From: Verticillium longisporum
Taxonomy: Eukaryota; Ascomycota; Sordariomycetes; Glomerellales; Plectosphaerellaceae
Direction: 5' to 3'
Length of the DNA: 64,000 bases
Assembly: GCA_019188255.1 (NCBI GenBank)
Contig: JAETXT010000008.1
Span: forward strand, 1,178,001 to 1,242,000
Part shown: positions 22,241-33,956 of the stretch, one piece after another
How positions within the stretch are numbered: position 1 is the first letter of the stretch
How the letters are laid out: every line of letters starts with the position of its first letter
The notes under the pieces: generated by a model
Told to the model about the DNA's origin: nothing
Seen by the model: the letters and a program-made list of their open reading frames with translations, nothing else
Databases searched by the model: none
Position numbers and translations under genes: made by a program

Positions 22241-24707
22241 ATGAGGACTCTTAAGAAAAGCGCCTTCTCGTGTGAACCATGCCGTCGACGCAAGGTCCGT
22301 CACCTCTTGTCCTTGCCGTCCCTTGCCCGGACAAACCGCCCCCGCTTCTCGGCCAACCTCCGGACCTGAGAGAAATCGAGAGAACTTGTGCAGTGAACTG
22401 ACCATCACCACAGGTCAAGTGTGGCGGCGAGCAGCCAACATGCAACAGATGCGCCGCCCGCCTTGAAGATTGTGTTTACAAGCTGTGAGAGACAAGCAAT
22501 GCTGCCATCAACGCAAAGAAAGGCATCAGCGGCATTGAGACCACTGACCGTCGCATTAGAAACCCAACACTGTCATACACTGCCCGCCTGGAGCAGCGCA
22601 TCAAGGAGCTCGAGTCTCAACTCGCTCTCGCACGCGCCGACCTCCCAGCGCCCACGGAGCAGCGTTACCAGACATCTTCGCCTCCCAACACCTCACGCAG
22701 CCATTCCGTGACGCCAGACCCTCTCGGCCTGGAGCCCGGCTACGAGGACTTTGTCAGCGAGAGCTTCAAGGGCTTGACCGTTGACGAAAAGGGAGGCATT
22801 ACCTACCACGGCACCACTAGCTTTTTCAACTTCCCGATGATCGCCCACCCGGCTTCCGTGGCCTGTCGTCGTCGTTGAACCAGGTGACCAAGCGCCGGGA
22901 GCGCCTCGTCGCTAATGCCTGGCAGCAACGTGCGCTGGAGAACCTGTCTGATATTCCCGTGAGTTTGACCTACAACGCGTCCTGTCTCCCCCTTGATTTG
23001 TGCTCGTCGCGAGGCTTCTTCCTGCCATGCCGCTAACACCCTGCAGGAACCATTTCAATATCTCCTTAACGTTCATTGGTGCTGGATCCAGCCGCTCTTC
23101 AACTTCATTTACCGGCCCGCGTTCACACGCGATCTGCAGACGCTGGGCCCGTACTACTCTCATACCTTGATGAATGCTGTCCTTTCGCACTCTATCCGCT
23201 GGGGCCGAAGCGATCCCGCGACTAAGAAGATTCTTGACCAATCATACGAGGGGGGCGCCATCTTTGGGAAACATGCTCGAAGTATGCTGTTCGACGAGCT
23301 GAGTCAGGGCCAATACTCCATCCCGACTGTTCAGACGTTGCTTCTCCTCAGTGCCCAAGAATGTAGTGTGGGCAACAGCGCACAGGCTTGGATCTACAGT
23401 GGTCTAGCCTTCCGCATTATTGATCACCTCGGTATCTGCGTTGACGGCCAGCGATATCCTGGTTCTGTGCAGCTTAGTGAGGAAGATGTCGAGATTCGCC
23501 ATCGCGTATTCTGGAGCTGTTATTTCTGGGACAAGATGATCAGTCTGTATCTCGGCCGCTCGCCTTCCCTTCAACAGTCTTCAGTGTCACCACCCCAGAT
23601 CATGCGTGAGTTTACTTGAATCGAGGACGACCTGTGCCATACTGATTGCTCTTGTTAGTTGACGATTCGTCCGAAACTGAGACTTGGTCGCCGTTTGGCA
23701 TGGTCCCCGAGGGAGGGTGGAAATACCCACCCTCACCAGCCCATTCAATCACATGTTTTATGAATGTGTGCCAGCTGTCGCAGATCTTCAACGAGATCCT
23801 CGTCCACATGTATGATCCTGTACGACCCAATAGTCAGGCAGAGATGCAGGAGTGTCTGGTCGATCAGGAGATTGCTCTGCAGGACTGGTGGGAAGAGTTG
23901 CCTTTGCATCTGAAGATCAACACAACATCACTGCCATCCCTGGCTCCGCCGTCGCACATTATCAGCTTGAAGTGAGTTGCTTGCCATGCGTGAGCTTACG
24001 AGTGCGTCTAACAATATCCAGCACGTTGTATCACACGTTCAAGATTCTACTCTACCGTCCCATGCTGTCACAGAGAAACAGTGTTGCGGCAGATGACCTC
24101 GAGCCTATTCAGAACTATCTCGTCGAGTGTGTCACGTCAGCGACGTCTATCCTATCAATCTTCGACCTCTTCTGCAGGTCATTCGGCATTGACCAGTGCG
24201 TCCTTTCGATATCCTACAGTGTCTACATCGCTGCTTCTATATTCCTCCTCCAGGTCCAGTCGAACGTCGACGATGCGCAGGCGCTGCGCCGACTTGAGTA
24301 CTGTGTCCGTAGTCTGAGCCAAGTCAAGCGGATCAACCCAGGTATGTGCCTTATAGACTCTCTCCTCATGATTGCGATAAGATTAACAGTGCACCTTAGT
24401 TATTGGAAGCGCTCTTACCCTCATCACGAAAGAACTTGTCAGTCTTGGTATCGACGTCGATGCACTTGGTTTGACCAATGCGCCCACGACTCCTCCAATG
24501 TCGAGCTTTGGAATTCCGTCAGCATTGTTTGGAGAGGTGCCACTTGGCCCCATGTCCGATACCCAGACTGCGCATATCCCTAATCCGCACCATCTGCCTT
24601 TTCTCGAGACTTTCGGCACGGAAGGGTTCCACATGAACCCTGACGTCTTCCAGACCATGTCGTCTCTTGAACCTCTCAGCGTCCGAATGGGCGCCATCCA
24701 CGAATGA
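22241..24707 (+). CDS. Zn2Cys6 transcription factor with fungal-specific TF domain
   Basis: Nuclear DNA-binding regulator of about 674 aa in seven exons: 22241-22294, 22414-22484, 22560-22958, 23047-23605, 23659-23971, 24022-24341 and 24400-24707. The zinc cluster, split by intron 1 after CEPCRRRK, reads CEPC..C..C..C with VKCGGEQPTCNRCAARLEDC in exon 2. A short coiled coil follows (ARLEQRIKELESQLALA). The middle-homology domain spans about residues 180-480, with LLLLSAQECSVGN and RHRVFWSCYFWDKMISLYLGR. Intron 2 (75 nt) is a multiple of three and begins with an in-frame TGA, so the gene can be misread as broken; its GTGAGA donor, CTGAC branch and ATTAG acceptor are good. A true frame break is at 22833, where CCC should be CCCC. 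Target genes are unknown; the flanking genes are unrelated. Confidence 0.85.
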
Positions 24708-27700
24708 TGCGCCTTAGCTCAGTTATGATTTTCCTATATCTGTCAAAGTGGCTTGATTTTCACCCTTACTTCATTGATGTTATATGCGGATGGCCCGGTC
24801 ATTCACTGACACCGGCACACTGCTTCAGAGCTGTCTCTACCGTTAAAGTTTGCCTCCGAACATTCATTCCCTCTTACAGAACCCTCAAAGGTAGACAAGA
24901 CATTACATAACATCTGTTGCGATTTCGTTTGATAATGCATGCATCCCGGTAACCTTGCTTCCTGTGACATCTATCTCTGCCCCTTATATGCCACGCCTAG
25001 ATGGGCGCGGTGCCGCGCTTTGCTACTCGGGGACGTGAAAACGGGATTTTCGGAGATGTAGACCATTCCAGTGTCAAGTAGCTCAGTCATCAGAACCAAG
25101 GATTTTGTTTTGGAAGAGGAGAGATGCGAGAGTACCAAGAAACGATGCGATGGATTACAGGCACGTTTATATACACGCCGTCCTGCGGTAACAGCCTCAT
25201 ATGAGCGAGTAAACATATGTCCACGGGCACGATCCGGTCGGCGGATGCATCGGATAGAGTCCGGGCCTGCAGACCCTCCTGCGCCGCGTTGGGAAGGAGC
25301 TTGGCTGCTCTTCCGTGATTTCCGACATCCTCTCAGATCGCTTCAGTCAGTTTCATTGGAGCATGCGAACGAGGTAAAAGAGGCTGAGCCCGGAGTGCTG
25401 AGAGGCTCGGACGATTACCGCCAATGCGGAAAGCCTATTCGTGTGCTTTGGAAATAAATTGATCTTGCAAGACTTTAGAAAACTACTGTATCTCTGAGAC
25501 GACTAGGTTCGGAAGTTGCCCGAAAAGCCGCGTGTTTGTATTCACGTGAGCTGGGAGAGGCTTTATATGAAAGGTTGATGTAATTTGAGTACCTTAGGAA
25601 AGACTGCAGCGCGTAACCATGAGCAGGTACCCCAGCTTCACGACGAAGAGGAAGGTTGTTCCAGAAGAAGATTCAAAGCAGAGGCTCCCCAACGCCGAAG
25701 TCGTCACACTCGCCAGCAGTCTCCTTTTCGAAGTTGCCCAACTCAAACAGGCCGCGCGACAAGACGCGGTGCCTTTGTTGCATTTTTGTAAAGACTGTCA
25801 AGCAGAAATGTCCGCCAGGAAGTGCGTCACCCAGTGTTTTACTTTCCCATCGTGACCGAATGCACGTTGAGCGTGAAAGTCCGTCCCAGCGGGGAACTTT
25901 TGGTAATAACCTGAGATGTTGACAGGAAAAATAGACGGCAGAGCTTTTGTGACATCACCGATACCCATCTCCATGATAGAGACTGCCGCACACTATCGGT
26001 TGTTTCGTACTTTTGGCTCCGACCAGCACGGGGATGTCATCGTTGGCGAAGACTGCATACTTGCGATCGCTCATGCCCCCCACGTAAGGCTCGAGCCAAG
26101 AATTGGAGACACCGTGTGCCGCACAGCTTTCGGTCAAGTTCCGACTGCTCAAGGTGAGGAACTTGGCACCGACAGTGGACAGTGGGTACCCAGTCCTCTG
26201 ATGGAGCAGTCTGTTCCGTGGTTTAGCCACGTCAAGACCAATGAATACCTGTGTGAGAGGGCTTCTGGAAAAAAAAGAAAGATGAATGAAGACAAGAAAA
26301 CGACAAGGAGAAAAGAAGCAATCTCCTGCCATCCGCCAAATCGTATCGCTTCTAGGATCATGGGGTCGCAGTCGACAATCACCCAGCATCACATCACAAG
26401 TCCACGCATGCAAAAGAGTCAGTTCCCGTGAGAGAGCTTCTATTGACCACAGCAGGGCTCGAACCTGCAATCTCCTGATTCGTAGTCAGACGCCTTGCCA
26501 TTGGGCCATGCGGCCGTTGTTGAATTCCGTTCGTTCCATCTGACAATGTGGCTTGATTCTGATGCTGGTGGGCATCTAGCGTGCCCTAGACTGGTGACCA
26601 CCTCACCAAGGCCTAGCATGGACATGTTAGCCTCGCCATGACGAGTATGTCCCCAGGTAATATTTTATCAGGTAATATTTGTTCAGTCCGTCATGAACTG
26701 GGGCTCTTGTTCTTCACACAAGATGATGATGACGAGCCCGTGCAGACCGGAAACGGCTTCACGTGGCATCTTGAAGGCAGTCCGCGTAAGCCAGAAGTCG
26801 ACCCCGCGTGTTCTCCGCGGAACGGTGCCTGTGGGCGATCTGATGTTCTTGTACTTGTGAGACTTGCAGGCTCAGTGGCGAGTTTGCACGTGTTGAAGAT
26901 ATTGACGAGAAAGGGAGCGGAGCATCCTCGCCGTCCATGTTTCATGGGACGAGGAGATGAGGTCCACGGAATGCTCAGTAGCGAGAGAAGAGAGACTTCT
27001 GGGACTGGTCGCGGGCCCATCGATGCTGGAGGGTGATTCACGCCATCAGGTTTCAAAACAGAGTGCTGAGAAGACCAAGAAGGGTGTAAAGAGTGCGATG
27101 TAGTTGACGAGCTTTGCGTAGTTGCGTCGGGCCTTTGGGTCCTGTGGTCAGGATGATGCAGCGTCGACACCAGCTGCCAGATCGTCACTCGGCCTTGCGC
27201 TGGTTCCGCCCTTCTGTGTTGGCAACATGCCTTGCCGACTGGCATCATAGGGCAGCAGGCAGGCAAGAGGAAGATTTAGGTCCGTCATGGCCATGTTTCG
27301 GATGATAGTGATGAGAAGGAGCCAACATTGGCTTTCGCTGCACACGGTTATGGCTTTCGTGGCGAGGTAGGACGATGAGATGAACGAGCGCAGAGCGGAG
27401 GTTGAACACACAGCTGCAGTGCAGGCTCGCGATGACAGGCGATCATCGATGCCTATGCGTTGGCCATTTCAAGACCATGAACAAGTAAGTATAGTAAGTA
27501 TAGCATGACTGCCCAAGATAGTTGAGCTCCTCGACGGCAGCGCCTTGATGGCAGATCGTCAAGCCATGACAGCAAGAGCGATGGAGGTATTCACCGCTTA
27601 GTCAACTCGGCCCGCCCTGAACGAGGCCCAATCAAGGGCCCAACAATCAAATACGCCCCCAACAGGGCACTGAATGGCGAGTCTGAAACACCTGGGGGCT

Positions 27701-28262
27701 GGGGCTCGCTCTCTGGGTCCTTCCCCTGTAGCATCAATAGAGGAAGTGAAGCTATTGACACGGACCCTCTGCCATCCGTCTCGGTACGCCTGTTTACCGA
27801 TGCACCAAGCTCAGCCTCGCCGCCTTCGATAGGTACCAAGAGAGAACAAACATCTTCCCCTCCAGTGACAAGAGCGAGGTGCCACGCCACGGGGACTCGG
27901 ATCGCCCGTAACGCCCGCCACCAGCTAGCTACCAACAATCCCCCTCCACAGAGCCCCTGGTTTCAAGGCTCACCCTGGACTCGGCCACACAGCTCACGGC
28001 AGCTGTCATCATCCATCGACAACCTCCTCTGCCATCTCACGAGGCATCTTCAGCCATTGCTCATCGATTTACTGAGGATTTCTGATCAGGAACGCGTCGA
28101 TCGCGTCTTCAGTATCACGTCTGCTTCGCCCTGTCAATGACATAACCGGCAAGTCGGTGACGCTCCACTTGGCAATCGGGCACTGTCCATCATCATCGCC
28201 AACACCTCATCCTCACATATCACCTTCATACCCTAGCGAACGACCACAGCTTCGTCGCTGTC
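24708..28262. other. Long intergenic region carrying a tRNA gene
   Basis: About 3.5 kb between the Zn2Cys6 gene and the P450. The one supported gene is tRNA-Arg at 26444-26515. Two open frames were considered and not called: 79 codons at 25619-25855, with a possible intron donor near its end, and 172 codons at 25916-26431. Neither shows a known domain. The final few hundred bases are CT-rich and serve as the P450 promoter/leader. Confidence 0.5.
26444..26515 (-). tRNA. tRNA-Arg (ACG)
   Basis: A complete 72-nt cloverleaf without intron can be folded on the minus strand. The acceptor stem is GGCCGCA with TGTGGTC (two G-U pairs) and discriminator A. The D arm is GCC..GGC. The anticodon stem is TCTGA/TCAGG around loop CTACGAA (anticodon ACG). 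The T arm is GCAGG-TTCGAGC-CCTGC. ACG would be edited to ICG to read CGU/CGC/CGA arginine codons. The internal A and B boxes are intact. The plus strand shows the reverse complement of the typical GGTTCGA T-loop. Confidence 0.93.
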
Positions 28263-30101
28263 ATGTTCACGAACCCATGGCTGCTGGGCGGCCTCGGCGT
28301 CCTTGCCCTCGCCGTCTACCTCTACCAAGCCCTGGCCTACCGCAGGTTACGGCAATTCGCTCACCTTCCTCAGATCAAACCCTCTGTCGTATGGGGTCAC
28401 TTGGCTGTCCTCGGCGAGCACTTCAAATCAGACGGTACAGGAACCACAGATATGGGTAGGTATCTCCCACCTTTCCCCTTTTGCCCTTTGCCCTTTGCCC
28501 TTTGCCCTTTGCCCTTTGCCCTATGCTGACCTTGGCCAGACAAAATCTTTGGGCGCATGATTGAATCGATCGGAAATCCCGAGGTCATGTTGCTCGATAT
28601 CCGCCCCTTCAACCACCCGATACTTTTCATACGCACGCACGAGGTCGCTGAGCAGGTCTCCAAGCAGACCAAGGCCTTTCCCTACAGCTTTGGAAAGCCC
28701 ACGACCATGGACTTCCTCGAACCTCTCATCGGACCCAGCGCCATTATCCGCATTACGGGCTCCCACTGGAAGGACCTACGTCGTCGCTTCAACCCGGGCT
28801 TCGCTCCGCAGCATCTCATGTCCCTGTTGCCCCTCATCACCGAAAAGACGGAGCCCTTACTCGCAAGCCTCGACCGTCTCGTCGCCTCTGGCGAATCCTA
28901 CACACTCGAGCCCCTGCTGACTGGCCTCACCTTTGACATTATTGGTGCCGTGACCATGGGCATCGATTTCAATGCTCAGCTGCCCGACGACAAGCAAAGC
29001 GAGTTCATCAGGATGTACCGCGAGCTTCTCTTCACTTACAAGGGCGATGATGGTGGCACGCCTGCCTTTGCCCAGCCTCTCAAGCGCTGGAGACGGCGTC
29101 GCATGGCGAAGCGTGTCGATGCCCATCTCTCCCAGTTCGTCCGGGACAAGTACAACGAGCTCAAGCGCGAGGGCAGGAAGAGCCGCACCGTTCTGGCCCT
29201 CAGTCTCCAAGACGAGGATCATGTCAGCGATGCCATGATCAGCGAGACCATCGACCAGTTAAAGTCCTTCATGTTCGCCGGCCATGACACGACGAGCATC
29301 CTGCTGCAATGGGCGCTGTATGAGCTCTCCCGTACGCCCCGCGCCCTCAAGACTCTGCGCGCCGAGCTCGCAGACCTGTTTGGCTCAGACGCCACTCCTG
29401 AGACCGTGCGCGCCGCCTTTGAGGCTCGTGGCGACGACATCATGCCCAAAATGACCTACACCTCCGCTGTCATCAAGGAGGCTTTGCGCCTGTACCCGCC
29501 TGCCGGTACTGCTCGCTGGTGTCCTCCCGGCTCCAATTTCCATCTCAAGCTCGCCGACGGCTCAAGCCTCTGTGTCGACGGCACCATCCTGTACAACTGT
29601 CACACGCTCATCCAACGCGACGAGGCCGTCTATGGCCCCACCGTCAATGACTTTGTCCCCGAACGCTGGCTGGGAAACACCAACACCTCCATGTCTAACG
29701 ACGAGGAAGAAGACAGCAACGATGCCGAGAAGGCGACTATAGGCAAGGCTAGCGAGAGCGATATACCCGTGTCAGCGTGGCGGCCTTTTGAGAGGGGCCC
29801 GCGCAACTGCATCGGTCAGGAACTGGCGAACATCGAGGCAAGGATCATTCTCGCCACTGTTGTCGTCAAGTACGATTTCGTCAAGGTCGGCATGGCAGAG
29901 GCGAAGCTCGGCCAAGATGGAAAACCTTTGTTGGACGACAAGGGGCAGCATGTCTCTGACACGCAGCTGTTCAGTGTAAGTTCTTGTAAAAGCAACCGCT
30001 CAAGATATACCGCTGACAAGGGACAGGATCGCCAGATTACGGCGAGGCCGAACGACGGGATAGAGGTCCGGGTGAAGTTGAGAGAGGGATTACGGCCTTG
30101 A
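28263..30101 (+). CDS. Cytochrome P450 monooxygenase
   Basis: ER-membrane haem-thiolate monooxygenase of about 567 aa. Exons: 28263-28455, 28540-29975 and 30027-30101. An N-terminal anchor (WLLGGLGVLALAVYLYQAL) is followed by the C-helix WKDLRRRFNPGF, the I-helix oxygen-binding motif AGHDTTS and the K-helix ExxR in KEALRLYPP. The PERF-like motif is VPERW and the haem-binding loop is FERGPRNCIGQ, whose Cys is the iron ligand. All essential residues are present and no frame break occurs. Before the haem loop there is an acidic insertion (DEEEDSNDAE). Intron 1 contains a 7-bp microsatellite, and intron 2 is a 51-nt, stop-free multiple of three. Substrate unknown; no synthase or other biosynthetic gene is nearby, so a cluster role is not supported. 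Confidence 0.92.
28483..28521 (+). repeat. (GCCCTTT)n microsatellite inside P450 intron 1
   Basis: Five full copies plus a partial copy of the 7-bp unit GCCCTTT lie within the 84-nt first intron of the P450, between the donor and a TATGCTGAC branch site. The pyrimidine-rich array forms most of the intron, so copy-number changes would alter intron length but not the protein. Confidence 0.95.
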
Positions 30102-31241
30102 GCATTGTCTTGAAGCTTGAACGCGCATAAGGGAGGAAGAACACATCGATTTGCGACCGAACCTGACCTTATCCACGGGCTGGCATCTCAATCTGCAGGA
30201 GCGGCTGGCGGTTGAGCGTATTGAATACCCCTGGCGATCTAGACTGCTGCCGTCTGGCACAATGCGTCGCAGCCACGGATCGCGTCGGCTCAATTGGCCG
30301 ATTACCGATTGGGTCTGCGAGACCACAAAATATGCCATGGGAATCTGACCCAGTTACACTCTGAAGAAGGGCAAGACACCGTAACCAAGACGCACGGAGG
30401 AGAATACCCCTTCAAGGCATATGTTGGACACTGAGCCAAACGAAACTCACTTCGTAACTTTGTTCACTCCCATAAAGCACGAGCGATCATTCCGTCGAAT
30501 TGTTTCACCCTTATCGCGCCATATAGAGGGAGTACACGAGCAGGAGTGGGCGCCCTCCTGTCGTGCGATCCTTGTTTCCTCTTCTTGAACTGCACAGTAC
30601 CGGGCTCACAAACTCTCCACCTCTGCAGATCCAGTGGCATTGCTCAATGGTGATGATGCGGGGACCGGGGTCTGGGCCAAGCCGTCAACGGCGCGGCCAC
30701 CTGCTGCTTTGGGATTACATCGACCTCTTAGCTCTGCGACGCGCTGCAACCCCCGCCGCGGAGACTACGACGTCGTCATCGGCCGGCCATCTGCATCTTC
30801 CAGTTGTTAGCCAGCTTCCTCTTGCGAAGATGATACTGTCAGGGGGGCGATGAAGATTTGCTTGTCCCCTTGGCCCACCACGACGATCCTGCGATACCCC
30901 TCACCCACCTTGCACGACCTTCCTTTAGTTAGTTGCCTCAGCGAGATGTGCTCCTTCGATGCCCCTGGTCCTGCACCAGCACTGCACCTGCAGTATGTTT
31001 CTGTTCGCAAGCTGCGAATCTCCTGCCATGTTGCGCCTTGTGCCCTGCTGCTGTCTCGCCGTCATGATGTCGATCCGGCTCAGGTTGCATCGGCGGTTGA
31101 GCACGGAAGGATAGTAGGGCACCGCCAGTTCGGGAGATAGAAAAGCGCAAATACCCCCTCCCTCATCCTCAATAGATCACTTCTTGTCCACCTTGCTATC
31201 CCTCGGTAACTTTCTTCTGGTGATTGTTCCCCCGCCGCGTC
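30102..31241. other. Intergenic region between the P450 and the carboxypeptidase
   Basis: Both flanking genes run rightward. This 1.1 kb should hold the P450 terminator and the carboxypeptidase promoter. A TATAGAGGGAG stretch occurs near 30522. Short ORFs on both strands lack coding character. Confidence 0.45.
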
Positions 31242-32829
31242 ATGATGAAGTTCCTCGGAGCAGCCCTCGCGCTCTCGGGCCTGGCCGCCGCCGCTGCCTC
31301 GGACCCCGTGGCCCGCGTCACTATTCCCGAAGCCAAGGTCACCTATGACAACTACCACATCTACCGCATCCGCGCCGAGTCGCCGCGCGACATTGAAGAC
31401 ATCGAGGCCCGTCTGGCGTCATTCCACTCGGTCCACTCGGCTGACGCCCTCGAGGTCGCCATCCCGCCGAACGAGGTCCGCTCGTTCGAGGGCATGGGCT
31501 TCGACTACACCCTCCTGACGCGCGACATGGGCAAGCAGATCCGTGACGAGGCCGCCCACCCTGTCACGTACCGCCGGTCTCTCGACCGCCGCGGCGAGCT
31601 GCCCGACCTGTCGTGGTTCGACAGCTACCACTCGTACGACGACCACCTGAAGTACTGGGACGACCTCGTCGCGGCGTTCTCCGAGAACAGCGAAAAGTTC
31701 ACGCTGGGGCCGTCGTATGAGGGGCGCGACATTCATGCCTTCCACCTCTGGGGCGGCGAGGGCAAGAAGGGCGACAAGCCCGTCATTGTGAGTTGCGGAT
31801 TCGCGGTTAAAATGGGAGCAAGACTGACTTCGATGAAGCTCTGGCACGGCACTGTCCACGCCCGTGAGTGGATTAGCACCATGGTGAGTCGACCCTGTAG
31901 TATGAAAATTAGGAGAGAGAGCACGCTGGAGCGAGAGCCTGCATCATGAGACGTAGAAGCTGTGTGCTGTAGCTGGCTCTCAGAGGATACTGCATGTTCT
32001 CTTCACCAGCTTCCAGTGCTGATCTATTTGCAGGTTGTTGAGTATCTCACGTACCAGCTCATCGACGGATACAAGAACGGCGACAAAAACGTAACGTCTT
32101 TCTTCGATGACTACGAGTTCTGGATCGTTCCCTTCCACAACCCCGACGGTACGTCGTTTGCGATTCTCTCGGTTCTTTTGTGAGTCTAACTGACATGTCC
32201 ATGACAGGGTTCGCCTACACGCAAACGACCAACCGCCTGTGGCGCAAGAACCGCCAGCCGCGCCGGAACACGACCTGCATCGGCACCGACAATAACCGCA
32301 ACTGGAACTACCAGTGGTACTTTGAGCCCGCCGAGGGCTCCGTCTCTCCCGACCCCTGCTCCGAGTCCTTCAAGGGCCGCTGCCCCGGCGACACGCCCGA
32401 GAACGTCGCCGTCTCGGCCCTCTCCCGTAAGCTCGCCGAGGGCCCCCACGGCATCCGCTCCTACATCGACTGGCACTCCTACTCGCAGCTCATCCTCACC
32501 CCTGGGGCTGGTCCTGCGACGCCGCCGACCTGCCCGCGACGCTGCCGCGCATGCGCGAGGTCGGCCAGGGCACCGCCGCCGCCATCAAGGCCTCGAGCGG
32601 CCGCAACTACACCGTCGGTCCCGCCTGCGAGGTCCTCTACTTCTCGACGGGTACCGGTCGTGATTTCCACCACGGCGCCGCCGATGCGAGCCACTCGTGG
32701 ACGCTGGAGCTGCCGCCAGCGAACGCTCGTGATGGCGGCTTCATCCTGCCCCCTGCGCAGATCTGGCCTACTATCAAGGAGCAGTGGGCTGGGCAGCTCT
32801 ACCTGCTGAACGAGGTCCGCAAGGACTGA
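31242..32829 (+). CDS. Secreted metallocarboxypeptidase, M14A (carboxypeptidase A-like)
   Basis: Zinc exopeptidase that removes C-terminal residues from peptides outside the cell. Exons: 31242-31787, 31839-31883, 32034-32148 and 32208-32829, about 442 aa. There is a signal peptide (MMKFLGAALALSGLAAAAAS), an activation propeptide of about 100 residues, and the peptidase domain. Zinc ligands are the His and Glu of HAREW (exon 2) and the His of DWHSYSQ. The substrate-binding segment is TDNNRNWNYQW, and the catalytic Glu lies in TLELPP. The frame breaks near 32499-32502, where CCCC should be CCCCC; correcting it gives the conserved PWGWSCD segment. Intron 1 is 51 nt, in frame and without stops. 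A second ATG directly follows the first. No neighbours share its pathway. Confidence 0.9.
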
Positions 32830-33956
32830 GAGAAGTTCCTGATGGCTGAGGATGGGTCGTTTTCCATCCCGAAGTAAGACATGCCAGCGGCCCTTATCAT
32901 AGCACAAACATGGCTATTCTGGTGGGAAAGCTGGGACGTGAGCTCTGCAAATATTCTGATCAATGATTACAAACATTTTGATCTACAGTAGGCTTCAGAT
33001 GATGAGTAACGCTTTATAAATATTCTTTACAGCCTGTGAAGGGCTGCAGTTGGAGTTGACAGCCTCAGTTTAGGTTTCGTGCCAGATCGTGCACTGCATT
33101 CGTACCTGTCTCTTTCGGCTCTGCTAGGACAAATGGCATGTCCCATCTCATTCACTTTTAGTCAATGTAATGGTCCACCTCCCCGAACAAAGCTGACGGG
33201 AAACCAATACGGCGTCGCATTACGAGAGGCAGAAAGCACGTGCAAACTATGTTTTGCATACATACGTAGAAGGCTCATACGCTGCTCGTGTTACGGTCCG
33301 GCCACAGAAGGGCTCAGTGGCAGCACTCTCACGCGGCCGTAAGCTTAATTACTCAGAGCAATCCAATTGCGCCAAAAGAATATGTAGTGAATCAAGGAGT
33401 CTCGAATCAAGTTACGTGGTCCTGTGAGGGAAAGCTTGGGATACAAGGCCTAGGAGCAAAAGGGTTGGTTCAAGGTTGTGTAATCAATCGAAGACATCGC
33501 GTCAGAACGATCAGTAACCGCCGCGTTACCACAACTATGATAATCCACTAACACAAGCCAAACCAGCACATACGACCATACCTATTGGAAAACTCGGGAT
33601 CCCGTCCGCTCTCCCAGCGATAAACCGATAAGGGCCGGATCAGTAGTCGGGTGGGTGACCACCGGCGAATACCTGGTGTTGTATGCTTTTCATTTTGCCA
33701 TCTCAGGCATCGTGGCCGACCAGGGAATCTCTTTCACCATCCATGGGTGTTAAGCCTGAACGAACCTATGCTCTGACTGCGCTACTGCTAAAGGAGCAAC
33801 GGCCCCAGAATATTGTTGCGTGAGATGGGAGCCAAAAGCACTCATCAATCAGACTATAGCTTCCCGAATATCTCCAAAGCTCCTATTGGGAAGAGGAAGA
33901 GAAAAGTTACAAAAGACCACAACGCTAATCCCATGATTCCTTACATCCATCAGTAA
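32830..33956. other. Intergenic region holding a 5S rRNA gene
   Basis: The region lies between the ends of the carboxypeptidase (plus) and the Spt10-like gene (minus), which converge. It contains the 5S rRNA gene at 33568-33686, listed separately, and the two 3' UTRs. Nothing else is supported. Confidence 0.6.
33568..33686 (+). rRNA. 5S ribosomal RNA
   Basis: About 119 nt starting ACATACGACCATA and ending GGTGTTGTATGCT, followed by TTTT, the Pol III terminator, at 33687-33690. The ends are complementary (ACATACGACC with a GGTGTTGTATG-like 3' end), forming helix I. Typical fungal 5S blocks are present: GGAAAACTCGGGATCCCGT and GTCGGGTGGGTGACCACC, the second including the internal control region's C box. 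Filamentous ascomycetes carry such single 5S genes dispersed through the genome and outside the rDNA array. No disabling change is obvious. Confidence 0.92.

Noticed and set aside
22475..22500. In-frame TGA in the zinc-cluster gene as a nonsense mutation
   Set aside because: A 75-nt intron with good donor, branch site and acceptor removes it and keeps the frame.
25619..26431. Two open frames as small genes
   Set aside because: No domain, no clear splice structure and overlapping frames on the other strand; support is too weak.
26440..26625. Minus-strand 61-codon frame as a protein
   Set aside because: It is a translation through the tRNA-Arg gene.
28263..32829. P450 plus carboxypeptidase as a biosynthetic cluster
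   Set aside because: No synthase, tailoring enzymes or regulator accompany them, and a secreted peptidase does not fit; treated as unrelated neighbours.
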